Assembly: GCA_949987565.1 (NCBI GenBank)
Contig: OX465118.1
Location: forward strand, 9,190,502 to 9,254,501
Reading direction: 5' to 3'
From: Luidia sarsii
Taxonomy: Eukaryota > Echinodermata > Asteroidea > Paxillosida > Luidiidae
Length of the DNA: 64,000 nt
Part shown: positions 28,201-39,700 of the stretch, piece after piece
Position numbering within the stretch: position 1 is the first letter of the stretch
Layout of the letters: the number at the start of each line of letters is the position of its first letter
Translations under genes and position numbers: made by a program
The notes under the pieces: generated by a model
Databases searched by the model: none
The model's input: only the letters and a program-made list of their open reading frames with translations
What the model was told of the DNA's origin: nothing

Positions 28201-31200
28201 TCTGTCTATGTCCCTGTGTCTGTCTGTGTCTGCCTCTGTCTCTGTCTCTGTTTCTTTTTCAGTCTGTCTCTCTCTGTTCCTCTGTCTCTGTCTATGTATG
28301 TGTCTCTCTCAGTCTGTCTCTCTCTGTTCCTCTGTCTCTGCCTCTCTTTGTCTCTCTTTTTTCAAGCAAAACCCAAGAGAAAATGTCCTGTCATCTTTAT
28401 CGTAAAATTTAAGAAATAGAAAGTCAATAACCTCCCAAAGCCTCCCCAATCAATCCCATCACACTTCTGTCCTCAGCCTTTGCTAAAAAGCAATGCAGCC
28501 AACGTCATAGACTTGTTCCCTGGAGAAAATCTGCTTAGTATATAAAAACTAATCTTCCATGGCCTACTCGGACGACTAAACTGCCATGCAATGTTATGAG
28601 GCAAACTGTTTTTTTTCCTGCCTGGACTCATACAAGAATCGTTATACTTTCTCTTAAAGGTCATGACCCAGGCCAAGCCGGTGACGACCTCCAGCTACGT
28701 GTCTCTGGCGCCCTCTGGAGGTGTGCCGCAGCCCCCTCCACCACGGCCGCGATCCCCACCCCCACCCAGCCGTGTAGTCAATGGGTAAGACAAAATCAAT
28801 TTGCCAATGAATAAAGAAAAAAGAAGGTCCCGCTGGTACTGAAACAGTGAGCGCTCAAAATGTTTGCAACGCAAGAGTGAAGCATGGAGAGTATTTGGAT
28901 GATTTTTTGAGGGTCTGATGTTACAATTCAAACAGGACCTCTCTCTAAAAGGCCGTCAAGAGAGGTATATATTGTAGGTCAAAACATCGGCCCCCTTTGG
29001 CTCTTTTAAATGATTTTTTTTCTTTTTTCAAATCGATGCAACAATGAAATAGTTGAGTGCGTGTGCTGGGGATGTGCGTTTGCTGCTACACCATGTACTT
29101 GTCCCTTCGTGAGAGGTGTGGGTTCTGAGAAGGACCGGTGAGTGTGGACTCGACGTTCCGGCCAGTATGCTCTGTGCCGTCCTCAGGAGAGTGTACTGGA
29201 TTCGAGCGGGGAGCAGGATTAGAAAGGTTGGCTGGATCCGACGGAGCATGAAGGCGTGAGGGTGACCTTGAATCTACAAAATCTACAATGGTCTGATGTT
29301 ATGATCCAAAATAGGACCTGTCTTTAAGAAAGACCAATCCAGAGAAGCACATCTTAGATCAAATCGTCACTTCGTCAGCCCCCCCTCGTAGATCTTTTTC
29401 GCAAATTCTTTCACAATTCTTCGTAAGGCTGAAGGAACTCTTTTGATTGTTTTTGACAGGAGGCGATCGGCTTCGACGACCGGCGATTCGGAGCACAGAC
29501 CGCGGAAACCCTGCAACTGCACCAAATCCCAGTGCCTCAAGTTGTAAGTGGCAGAAAAAAAGAAAGAAACAGAGTGTGCCTCATGGGTCTTTGTCCACCT
29601 TTGAATACCTTGAATTAAACTGTACTGAGCCTTAAAAAGTAGAGACGTGTGTGCAGCTTCTCAGCGTCAATGGGCTGTTCAACGTCAACATGCTCCCTGT
29701 CCTGCAATACTTTGGTCAGGTAGTATACACGTGCCGCACAGCCAGCGCGCTTGGTCCGCACTGTCCGACAATTTTTAGGCAGCTAGGGGAGCGTGTTGAC
29801 TTTGGAGAGCCTGTTGACGTTGAGGAGCTGCACAGACGGGCCGTTTCGGGTGGGAACGTTTTTGTTATCAGACTTGAATAGCCAATTTCCTCAGGTTGTC
29901 ACTTCACTCGCATCCAGACCACACACACTTCGCTCTTCAACTTGATTGATCCTCTGTGCATGATGTGAAGTTGAAATTGAAATTGAAGTTGATACTGAAA
30001 TTGTTGATAGTGATATTGAAATTTGAAATTTAGAGCAACATACTTTTTACTTTTATTCATTGAGCCTGTTGATGTTAAAAAAATTGTACGGATGGATGTC
30101 TTGATTTTTTGTTGAACAATACCTTTTTTTTCTTAAATGTATGATTTTTTGGATTGATCTATTTTCGTACTCCTTCGTAAAATTGACCACAATTCAGCCT
30201 CTTTGCTGTGAGCATCTTTTTAATAAACCATAATGATAATGTGAAATCAGAGTAACAGGTAGTCCACCCTAAAAATAGAGGGTCAAGCCATGGTTTTTAA
30301 GTCGGGGGTCAAGCCGGCTGGCCTGTTAGATAACTAGAGCCCCTCCCCTCCCCCTCCCCCCCCCCAGGTACTGCGACTGTTTTGCCAACGGCGAGTTCTG
30401 CAACAACTGCAACTGCAACAACTGCTACAACAACCTGGACCACGAGGAGGACCGGGCGCGGGCCATCAAGGCCTGCCTGGACCGCAACCCCAACGCCTTC
30501 AAGCCCAAGATCGGCAAGGGACGCAACGGCGAGCTGGACAGGCGACACAACAAGGGCTGCAACTGCAAGCGGTCCGGCTGCCTCAAGAACTACTGCGAGT
30601 GCTACGAGGCGAGTAGGGGGGGGGGTGCGGGCGGGGGGAAGGAGGCGGGACTCAGGTTGTTGTTCTTTCAAAGAGGTTTTGCCCTTACTCAACGTGGTAA
30701 ACACTGTTCTTCTTCTGGGGGTGGGGTGGACGTTGTCCAGATCTTTGCACGAGTTTCATGACATCCGTGACTGCGATCCCCCCCTTTTTCGTCCATTTGT
30801 ATATTTGATCTTTAGAATCGTTTGTGTTGTGAATGTTTTCCTGCGACTCGAGGTATTGGCATCTTTTGCCGTGCTAAGTTTTGTGTTTTGTCCTGTCATC
30901 GTCATCTTCATCATCATCACCGCTATCATCATCGCTATCATCAGGCAAAGATCCTGTGCTCCAACAACTGCAAGTGCGTCGGCTGCAAGAACTTTGAGGA
31001 GAGCCCGGAGCGCAAGACGCTGATGCACTTGGCGGACGCCGCCGAGGTGCGGGTCCAACAGCAGACCGACGCCAACACCAAGCTGCAGTTCCAAGACTTC
31101 CCCTCAAGACCTGCCATCGTCAGCGATACTGGCAAGAGGTAAAGTGCCGGCGAACAAAACCACTATATCGGACGATGGATATAATATGATGCTAAACATC

Positions 31201-33261
31201 ATTTAATGGAATATAATATATAATTAAGATATCATATGATAGAATGTTAAAACATCATATTATATTTATAATGAAACACGGTACCCGTCGCTATACATTA
31301 TTTGAATCCGCCACACGACCTCGACCAGCTCAGCAGTCAAGTGGTCAAGACGTCTGCACTAGAAAGCAGGAGTCGCGGGTTCAAATCCCGCCCCAGCTGC
31401 CTGATTTTTTTTTTTAATCAGGCATCGGGCAAAGCACTGGGCATTCAGTGCTTGTTACGTCAAGCAGGGCAAACCCTCATTGAATTGTATAGTATTGATT
31501 TTATTTCTGTTTTCCCACTTTATTCTTATTGGAGTGTGCTGTGATGTGTATGCATGTATCCCGGAAAATAATAATAATAATAATAATAACGGGCATTTAT
31601 AGGGCACTGGTATCCGTCTCAAGAGACGCTCATAGCGCAGTACAAGAAAAACAGTATTAAAAAAAAAAAAAATATATAAATATTTATTATAATGCTGTTG
31701 CCAGGTTACCGTTTTCCTTCATCACCAATGACGTTGCCGAGGCGACCTGCCAGTGTCTGCTGGCGCAGGCCGAGCAGACGGAGCAGAAGCGCCACACCCA
31801 GGCCAAGGCAGAGAAGCTGATCCTGGAGGAGTTTGGCCAGTGCCTGCGGCAGGTCATCAGCTCGGCCGGCAAGACAAAAGGTAGGAAGGCCTCGGCTACC
31901 GCCGGTGTCACGATCTCACACGGGCTCTTGTGCTGGGTTGAGCCGTGACGTCACTGGCTGGCTCACCTCAGCACGTTGCAGCAACGTTCTTAGCTGCTCA
32001 GCGTGCTCAGATGAGTCAGTGAACCAAGCAAATGGGGGTGCCCTTCATGTGACTGTTGTGAACGAACACAATTTGTAAAACTATATTTTACTTTTGATTG
32101 TATAAAGCCAATCGATACACCCTCGTTACAATCAACTGTAGCATTTCTTCCCCAATGTAAAACTGCAAGTTCTAGGCCTAGTTACTGGGCTCCGTACTGA
32201 GCGTTGCTGAACTACGGGTCAACGAACGTGCCTGAAAGCGCTGCATTGCCCATGGCCGTATCGACTCAGCACGGCCTTCAAAATCGACAACAACTATGCG
32301 CACTGCGCATGACGTTTTTATCCATATATGGTAACGGTCTCATCTGGGCATGGGACCCGCACCAGACCGTTACACCGGCACTGGCGGTAACACACCACTG
32401 GGCCGTGGGAGATGGCTGCAGCCACTAGCTCGTGGCTTCCATAGACTTGCTCGCGACTTGTGGGTTGACTCATGGCTGCGGGTTCTGTAGATTGAAGACC
32501 TCGTACCGGAGACATCGTGTTATGTTAGGCAGCACTTTTAAACGGCAAGGCCATTTAAGATTGCACTGGCTATGTCTTGCTGTAACACCTGAGGCTATGG
32601 GAATTAGTTATGGCTGCTAACTGGTGGCTTCCATAGACTTGTGCGTTGGCTGCGGGACTGTTAATTGAATACCTCATACCAAAGATATTTGTTACATTTG
32701 GCAACATTTTTAAATGGCAAGGCCATTTATGATTGCATCGGCTGTGGCTTGCAGTAACACATTAGGCTATGGGTTTCGGCTATAGCTTCTAGCTGGTGGC
32801 TTCCATAGACTTCTGTGGTGGTTTTTTAAGCTGTAGGCTGGGTGCAGGCGCCTAGATTGAATACCACATACCAAACGCGCATTCATAAGGTTAGCCAACA
32901 GCCCTAAAGGTGAGGCCATTTAACACTGCATTGGATGTGGCTAGTAGTAGCCTATGACAATTGGCTTCACTGGCTACGTGGCAGCTTCTGTGCACTCCTG
33001 TACTCTTTGCAATGGATGATTTAGCTTCATTGCCCCTAAATTAAGTGTCACGTGTCAAACTCTCAGTCATTCAGCCAGCCATTTAAGATTGCATCGGCTA
33101 CGGCCAGCAGCAGCACACAAGTCTACTGTTATCACCGTAGACTTGCATTGTAACCCGGAGCCGTAATCCCTAGATGTTTAGCAGGTCCTTAGTCTATATC
33201 TTTAAATGTTCATGTTGCTAATTTTATTTTCGCCGACATATCTGCAGGCGTTCCATCCTGA
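25202..33261 (+). CDS. lin54: LIN54, DREAM/MuvB complex DNA-binding subunit (tesmin/CXC family)
   Basis: Nuclear subunit of MuvB that anchors DREAM and B-MYB-MuvB at CHR elements of cell-cycle promoters. Exons: 25202-26008, 26396-26675, 27178-27299, 27765-27974, 28660-28784, 29460-29543, 30368-30608, 30945-31138, 31705-31880 and, tentatively, 33248-33261. Phases agree and give 750 residues; human LIN54 has 749. The N-terminal half is Ser/Thr/Ala/Val-rich and low in complexity but keeps MKSPNKVV and [14 protein letters not shown]. Two cysteine-rich CXC domains follow: about 531-570 ([20 protein letters not shown]) and about 606-640 ([18 protein letters not shown]). The minor-groove tyrosines fall at about 544 and 618. 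The RxxPNxFxPK linker and C-terminal helices ([22 protein letters not shown]) are conserved. The start follows an in-frame TAG at 25184, and an acceptor at 25114-25116 opens this exon. One intron has a GC donor (30609). The last exon (GVPS, stop) fits only by phase and acceptor. Confidence 0.95.
27990..28360. repeat. TCTG/TCTC simple-repeat tract in LIN54 intron 4
   Basis: Long pyrimidine-rich microsatellite of TCTGTC and TCTCTG words just downstream of the exon 4 donor. All open frames across it are low-complexity by-products. Confidence 0.9.
29150..29215 (+). mobile_element. Fragment related to the 9677 palindromic MITE
   Basis: Contains CTCGACGTTCCGGCCAGTATGCTCTG and CTCAGGAGAGTGTACTGGATTC, degenerate forms of the core at 9715-9780. 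It lies in LIN54 intron 5. Nearby 28905-28960 and 29285-29345 hold decayed copies of the CGATCCTAGCAGGACC tail. Confidence 0.45.
31320..31403 (+). repeat. tRNA-like sequence in LIN54 intron 8
   Basis: An A-box-like CAGCTCAGCAGTCAAGTGG is followed by an anticodon-like hairpin (TCTGC...GCAGG around an 8-base loop) and a perfect T arm (GCGGGTTCAAATCCCGC), then CCCAGCTGCC and a T-run. The loop size and acceptor stem are not canonical, so a tRNA pseudogene or SINE head is more likely than an active gene. Confidence 0.55.
31568..31592. repeat. (AAT)n microsatellite
   Basis: About eight AATAAT triplets just upstream of the LIN54 exon 9 acceptor; an A-run follows at 31659-31671. Confidence 0.85.
32240..33160. 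repeat. Degenerate tandem repeat, about 170-195 bp unit, in LIN54 last intron
   Basis: The phrase GTGGCTTCCATAGACTT recurs at about 32432, 32624 and 32796, with a diverged copy near 32976. Each is followed by AATACC(T/A)CATACCAAA and GCCATTTAAGATTGCA(T/C)(T/C)GGCT. Spacing is about 193, 172 and 178 bases. A single related phrase occurs near 51860. Non-coding. Confidence 0.7.
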
Positions 33262-34984
33262 GAGTGCTCCTTTGCTGGCTCCTGTCCCTGGGGAATCTGC
33301 AAAGACTCCGTTTTCTACAAACATCAGTAGCTAGGTCTGTTATTAGTCTGCTCACAAAGGGCTGAAATCCAACGGTGTTGTAACCTGACAGTAAAGGGAG
33401 CGTCATATCCAAACTTGAAAGCAGGGTTCAGCTTACTTTTTTAAAAATCTAAAATGTTGTGCCCTTTTCGATGATGTCCCTCATAAGCACGGTGGGTTTT
33501 CTACTTAACTAATGGTTGGGTTTTTTTTAATCTGGAAAACCGCCGCTTTTGCAGAAGAAGAGAAAGATTGCTTTGATAGTTTGATTGGCAAGAGCAACCT
33601 CTGTGTGAAATCTACGATTCTGCAATGCAAGTAACCGCTTCCGTGAAATTTGGGGTGAGCTGAGATTATTTTTTGCCGTTCAGATTTTGGTTTTTTAACG
33701 ATGTCAAAAAAAATGGAACTGAAACTGTCCCAAAGGGGAAACTCCAAACTTGATGAGGGTATAACCGGGGTGTCACCTATGGGGAAACATCTTTGATACC
33801 AAACAAGCTGAGATTCTTTGAGATCCCAGACAGGAGGGTAAGCAATAGTTTGTAACACTTTTTTTTCTTAGTTATTTTAGGGAGTTTTTGATTTGTTTTG
33901 TTTTATAATCGTTGAATTTATGCACATTGACCTGAGGAAAGATCCTTCATTCCATCCTAGATGATTGTAGAACATTTTTAAAAACAAAACCACCGTAATG
34001 CTCATATTGTGGTCTCAGATTTGACCTGATCTGAGAAAAAAAAAAAACCTATAAAATTTGAGCATTCATGATAAGTGTGGAAGTTTAACAGCCAAGGTAG
34101 TGTGGTACTTGTATATACATCTAAGAGGTACCCTCTCTTGGAGGTAAAAAAACAAATAATCATGGTTTTAAAAAGAAAAAGACAAACTACTGTACATAAC
34201 TTTATAATGTAAAACCAAAACTGACTATGGAAGCAATAGGTTTTTATTATTAACAAAATATGTATGTATGATGGAATCGTTGTTTGTAAAATAACTTGTA
34301 CATAGGGTTCTCGTTGACTATTTTAAAAACAAAAAAAGCTGCGTAGGTGAGGAGAATGGTATATTTGTACGGACGATGGGATAGGGTTAGGGTGCATAGT
34401 TTTATTAGCGAAAGGTACACTAAAAGCACTATATCTTGTTCATTGAGATGTTCCAATTCAAAAGCATTTTATTTTACTGTTTTTATGTTTACCAAGTTCT
34501 ACCATCGGGGCCAATGCTCACCAACCCTCTGTCTACCTACGTCATGTGACTGAATATAATTGGTAGACGGGGCCATCATACACCAATGCTTTGTCCAACT
34601 AACGTCATGTGGCTGAATACAATTGGTAGACAGGACCATCGCACACCAACCCTTTGTTTACCCACACCAGCTGACTGAATGCAACTTTTAGACAATGGGT
34701 TGGTGTGGCATATTTCAATGGCCCCCACTCCTATAGCACCCTCGTCGGATGCCTCTCCGCCACTCCATGAAAGTATTATGTATGTACATGCACACTGCGC
34801 CAACCAGGGGCTCTTGCTTTACCAATGCCTACCCTCGCACCAGCCGGTTCTAGCGTTCTTCCGACATTTTCTGCCTTGCAGAGCTACCTCAACACAAAAG
34901 GAAAGACCCAGGCTCGTGAAACACAGGACCCAGAATATTGTAACCTTCATCAAGTAATTTGGCTTGATAACCATTATTATCGGG
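33262..34984. other. LIN54 3' UTR and flank
   Basis: AT-rich sequence after the presumed LIN54 stop, with no coding signal. Probably the long 3' UTR and the downstream flank; the poly(A) site was not fixed. A small tandem repeat of about 65 bases lies at 34497-34690: three units with GG(A/G)CCATC and (T/C)GTCATGTG(A/G)CTGAATA(C/T)AATTGGTAGAC. Confidence 0.5.
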
Positions 34985-35080
34985 TAGCATAAAAAGGTCC
35001 GAGGGTAGAATGAGTAATGAATATGCAAACATGGTCTTGCATATGCATTACTCATTCTACCCACGAACCTTTTTATGCTA
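34985..35080. repeat. Long perfect-type hairpin downstream of LIN54
   Basis: Left arm 34985-35028 and right arm 35037-35080 are inverted copies of 44 bases with only three mismatches, around an 8-base loop. The arms start TAGCATAAAAAGGT and contain GGGTAGAATGAGTAATG. If transcribed as part of the LIN54 3' UTR, it would form a stem of about 44 bp. Confidence 0.85.
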
Positions 35081-35990
35081 TTTTAGCAACACCTTTTTAT
35101 ATTGTACATGTGCAAATACGCAAGCTATAAAGTGTTCTGTTCCTTTCTAGTTTTTGACAAATTTATTATCCAATGTGTCATTCAAAGGAATATTTGTGAG
35201 GACAACCACCCCTCCCTCCCCCTTGGTAAACCCTAAAAAGGATGTATTGTTTTACAGCAAATGAAAGGGCTTTGCTTCAAGTGTCAATGCTTCCACCGAC
35301 TACAAGGGCCTTATGCATAATTCATCTTGTAAATAATTCATAGATTCATACGAATATTCATGTTACTCCCACCCACAATCGTACATTTTTGTTGTGCAGT
35401 TCGTGTTTTGTCCGTTTAACCCTCCCCCTAGTTTTGTCTGAAGAGGAACCTTGCTCTTAAACCTGATTTTTTGTTTTAAGAGAAAAAGCGACAATGTGAA
35501 ATATTAAGAGCCCCGTTGAATATTAAAAGGATACTTGGAAGAACATTACTTTGCCCTCGTCATGTCTATGTGGGGGTTGTAAGTGCCATGCAAATTGGCA
35601 AATATTTTAAACGCTAAAGCGTCTATCATCACCACTTGAATCGACACGCCCCCTTTGAATAACGAAGTCTTACAAACTCCACTTTGTCCGTTAGCTGAGC
35701 CACATTTTTTGGAAGGAAATTGCGGCCAACCTAAATGGAGTTTACGGAAAGATAATGAATCTCGGAAAACAATAGCGAGCCTGTTGTTTCGATCCTAGCA
35801 GGACCTTTCTCAAAGGCAGACAGATATAAATATTCCTTGCGGTTGTTTTCCTTGCTATTTTTATACTTGAAAGTAATAGTAGAAACCGAATCTAGTAATG
35901 AAAAATACCTAAAGATAAATACCCCCCAAACAAAAAAGATAGATTGAACCCAATCCACCGCACACAGTTTCTTTGTCTACTAAAGTTTTT
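35081..35990. other. Gene-free stretch between LIN54 and the SPARC-like gene
   Basis: AT-rich, no coding signal. Bases 35776-35822 hold a fragment of the SINE tail (GTTTCGATCCTAGCAGGACC, then TTTCTCAAAGGCAGACAG). Confidence 0.45.
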
Positions 35991-35995
35991 GCAAG

Positions 35996-36296
35996 TGACG
36001 TCAACTTCCGGAACTGGGTACCCTGGCGTCCGTGCACGGCGCGAAGCAGACGGCTCTGTTAAAAATAGAGATCCACGAAGACACGCCCCCGCGACTATTC
36101 CCTTGTCCAGCACTTCCGCTCCCACAATGACGTCGACCTTACAGCGCCTCTCAGCGGCCCGCGTAAAGGCAAGTCTTGTTTGCACCCGCTCTCATTCGGT
36201 GCTGCGCTCGCTAACTTGCCCGGATGTATTTAGCAGTGCTGTGAAGATCTGCGAGTTGAAACTTTGTCGCTCTGTTTTCTACTACTTACTAGAAAG
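35996..36296 (+). promoter_or_regulatory. Promoter and 5'-UTR exon of the SPARC-like gene
   Basis: A full palindromic CRE, TGACGTCA (35996-36003), is followed directly by an ETS-type ACTTCCGGAAC. A second TGACGTCG lies at about 36127, next to another ACTTCCG at about 36112. The region is more GC-rich than its surroundings. A 5'-UTR exon probably ends at 36296 (AGAAAG then GTAAGC) and splices to the acceptor at 36720-36721, 20 bases before the ATG. Factor binding is inferred from motifs only. Confidence 0.5.
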
Positions 36297-36741
36297 GTAA
36301 GCTCATTTTTAACTTTCAACACTTTGTATTTTATGGCTGAGCTATGAGTTAAGATTTTAAAAGACGAAACAAAAATAGATGTTTTCATTAACAAACTAGG
36401 CCCACTGTAAAACTTTCCTTCGGCGATTTAACCAGTTCACATCAACAGCAAAACCTCTGAAACTGTTGGAGTTTTACTGCAAACCTCATTGCCAACACTC
36501 ATCGACAGTTTTAGCCTATAATGGTTTCATGACCTTAAAAACCTTTTTATGAAGAAATCGCATGTCCTAACTTTGTACTGCGTTACTCGCCAAGTTTCCC
36601 GGCCAGATTTTCCAACTTCTTATGTTCAAACTACACGTACAAAGCCCGCTCTTATTTTCAGCAACCGATGAGTTTAACTTTTCAACAATACCACGCCCAT
36701 TTATCTTGATTCTACGTACAGGCCTGATTCCAAGTTTCACC

Positions 36742-39700
36742 ATGAAGGACTTGTGCTTGCTAGGTGCAGTGCTAATGCTGGGCGCCTTGGTGGTGAGTGA
36801 ACAGGCTCTTTGCATTTTCTTCTTGTCTGAGTTCTGTGTCCATTGCTCGTTCATTTTGAATAAATTTTGTAACTCGCAAGAAAGTCTGTATGAGGTTAAC
36901 TCAACTGAAGGCGATTTATTGAAGTACACACTGTAGAACTTTTGTAGTTCCCTTACAAAAATGCTGTAATAGTTGCGACTCTGTACGTATATTGGGGGGC
37001 AGTTGAAGTAAAACTAGGCCTATTCGATTGAATTTTCTTTCTCTTCCCAAAAGTGGCAAAAATAATGATGGGGGCTTAGGCCTACTGGTTGGTTGAATAT
37101 TTTTTGTAGACCATCAGTCCAGTTAACTTCATCGGTGAGGCTTAGTGCTGCATGACTGATCATTTCAAAAAAAGTTAAGCTGTAATGCAGATCCATCAAT
37201 CAAAGATGGACTTTGGCCCGAATGTGCAGGTCTCCCAATTCCTGTTAGATATAGTTAGCCAATCTTGTAGTAGATCCCATTGCAGCCCACTCAGTAAGTA
37301 CTCTTCAGCGGATCATGACATTGTTTTGTTTGCTCTGTAGGTAGCAGGCCAGGACGGAGACATTGAACGAGAAGCAGGTAAGGCGTATATCACTGCATGG
37401 GCTACAGTATCCTAGCACATTATCACTATCAGGGATTAGAATTGCGGCAGTAGCGCAGGGGGTGTGCCCCGAACGGCCCGCTGAAGGGGCGAGGGTGCTG
37501 TGACTTCGTTACAACGCCCGCAGTATATAATGTGCAACCCCCACCAGGGGCCCCCACCCACTAGTAATCCGGCGCAGCAAAGATCACCCAGCCCACTGGT
37601 ATTTACCCAAGCGATCACCAATCTAATCACGATCCCATAATCTTTCCTTTGGACGTGTTTTCTTAGCGTATCTGTTTATGAGTGGGCTCCGTTTTTGTTT
37701 TTTCTATTTTGTTGACTTTTGTACCTACCTACACATTGAACCAAGTAGATTGAACAAAATGGCTAAGAAAACTTGGACTGGACCGGGACTTGAACCCGCC
37801 TACCTCTGGACATGCTCTGGATTAACGTACCACTATACCAGCTGAGCGCTCTTCCATCTGAGCTACCCATCCCTTTTGAAATTGGCTTTGAAAGCAGACA
37901 TCTTCCTCCGTATTCGGTCGTGGTAGAGGCTTAGCCTCGGCTAAAAAAAAATCTATATCTGCTGATGTTGAATAGCGGATCAGCTGTTCATCAACCGTGC
38001 GGTTGGCGGTGTTTGAAGTTTGGTGCCAGTTTGGTGGAATGTTGCGGTTTACTGCTTGTTTGAAGTGAGTGGCGTTTGTGGTTTGATATTTTAAGGTGTT
38101 TTTTTTTTACAGCTCAGAGGGCTGCGTGATTTACTTTTGAAAGGTGATTAATATGGTTATGTGGTTCGTGTATCTTTAGGGGCGTTTTCTTTTATTTTTT
38201 TGCTGGGTTGTGACGTATTTGGAATAACAATGTTTGAAAGTTTTAAAAGTCTTAGATAACAGAAGACCATGAATCTTGGAGAATAATAATCTCCCCCCCA
38301 AAAAAAAAACCCTTTCAGTTCATGGCTTACCCATTTTGACTACGGTACTTGTTCACAAAGGAATGTTGGTCCTCAGAAGACATTCCTTCTTAGTCTTGAT
38401 GATATAAAAATCGAATTGGCTCACTGCTCACTTGACTCACTGCTCAAACTGCTCACTTACTAAAATGACCTGCAACTGAACATAAATCTCAAAAGTTAGA
38501 GGCCCTGACGTTTCGATCTTAGCAAAGTAGCAGGACCTTTCTCAAAGGCTTTGTTGAGAAAGGTCCTGCTACTTTGCTAGGATCGAAACGTCAGGCCCTC
38601 CAACTTTTGAGAGGGGAGAGAGAGAAATCTTGACGACTGTAGCAGTCAGCACTCGGATGGCAGTCTTGTCCCGATTTCGAGTAAGGTCATTCTGTGGCTT
38701 GCTTAGCAGTTGGGTGTTCAGTGGAGAGTAGCTCCCTGCGGTCTACCCCCTGTGGTCAGTCAATGTTTGACCCTGAAAGAGACTCCCCGCCCAAATGATG
38801 CCACGACTTCCCGAAAGAAAAAAAAAAACAATTGCGCAACTGTGATCGAAGAAGGAATTATCTGGAGTTGTCAGTCCTAGCCCAACCCTACGTCAGCGTT
38901 AATCTTAAACCGCTGCCATGCTTTGAGTTACAGGTGCTCACAGGATACATTCAATAATATAATTGTCAAAGTTCCCATCTGAAAGTCTTTTGAACCGTTT
39001 CAGGAAAGGAAAGTATAATTGGGATTTTTTCACCATCAATCAGGCCTAACACTTTGTAAATCAGACACGGCTGTGGTAATTTGGGCTTTCATGCAGGGTG
39101 CAATATTGAACATTATTTTACTGGATTATTGATTTGAATCGTGCTTAGTTTCTGCGGAGAAGGAAAAGCTCTGAAACATCGTCAATGAACTCAGAAATGT
39201 TTGCATGCAGCCAGGCCGATCTATACTCGGGCATATTTCCTAAAACCTGATTCCAATATAGAGCAGTATTACCCAATGCCAGATTTGCCCATGCTTAAAT
39301 CTGAAGAAAACAAATCTGAACCGATCTCAAGCCAACTGTTTGTTTTTCTTGCGATTACCTCATATCCAAGTATATACATGTATCTGATAAGCAAGCATTT
39401 TGCCGTACTGTCTGTGAATTACCCATGTTGTTCGCATCATCATAATTATTAACCATTTGTTGTCATAGCAAAACGCATGCGGATGCCATTTCCATCAGCC
39501 GATAAGAGTATTTTTGGAGGGGGAAAAATATCCCAGACTAGGCCTACATCCGATTTCTTTCCTTCGTTGCCCAACTTGCGTCACGATCATAATACCAACG
39601 TAAACTTCCTCGCAGGAAACCATTGTCTATCAGTCGGGACTATTATTGCTTTTTACAAAATGAGAACTATCAGCTCCACCCGCTCCCGTCTCTGTGGCGG

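Noticed and set aside
29651..29881. 76-codon frame in LIN54 intron 6
   Set aside because: No similarity recognised and the flanking LIN54 exons join in phase without it.
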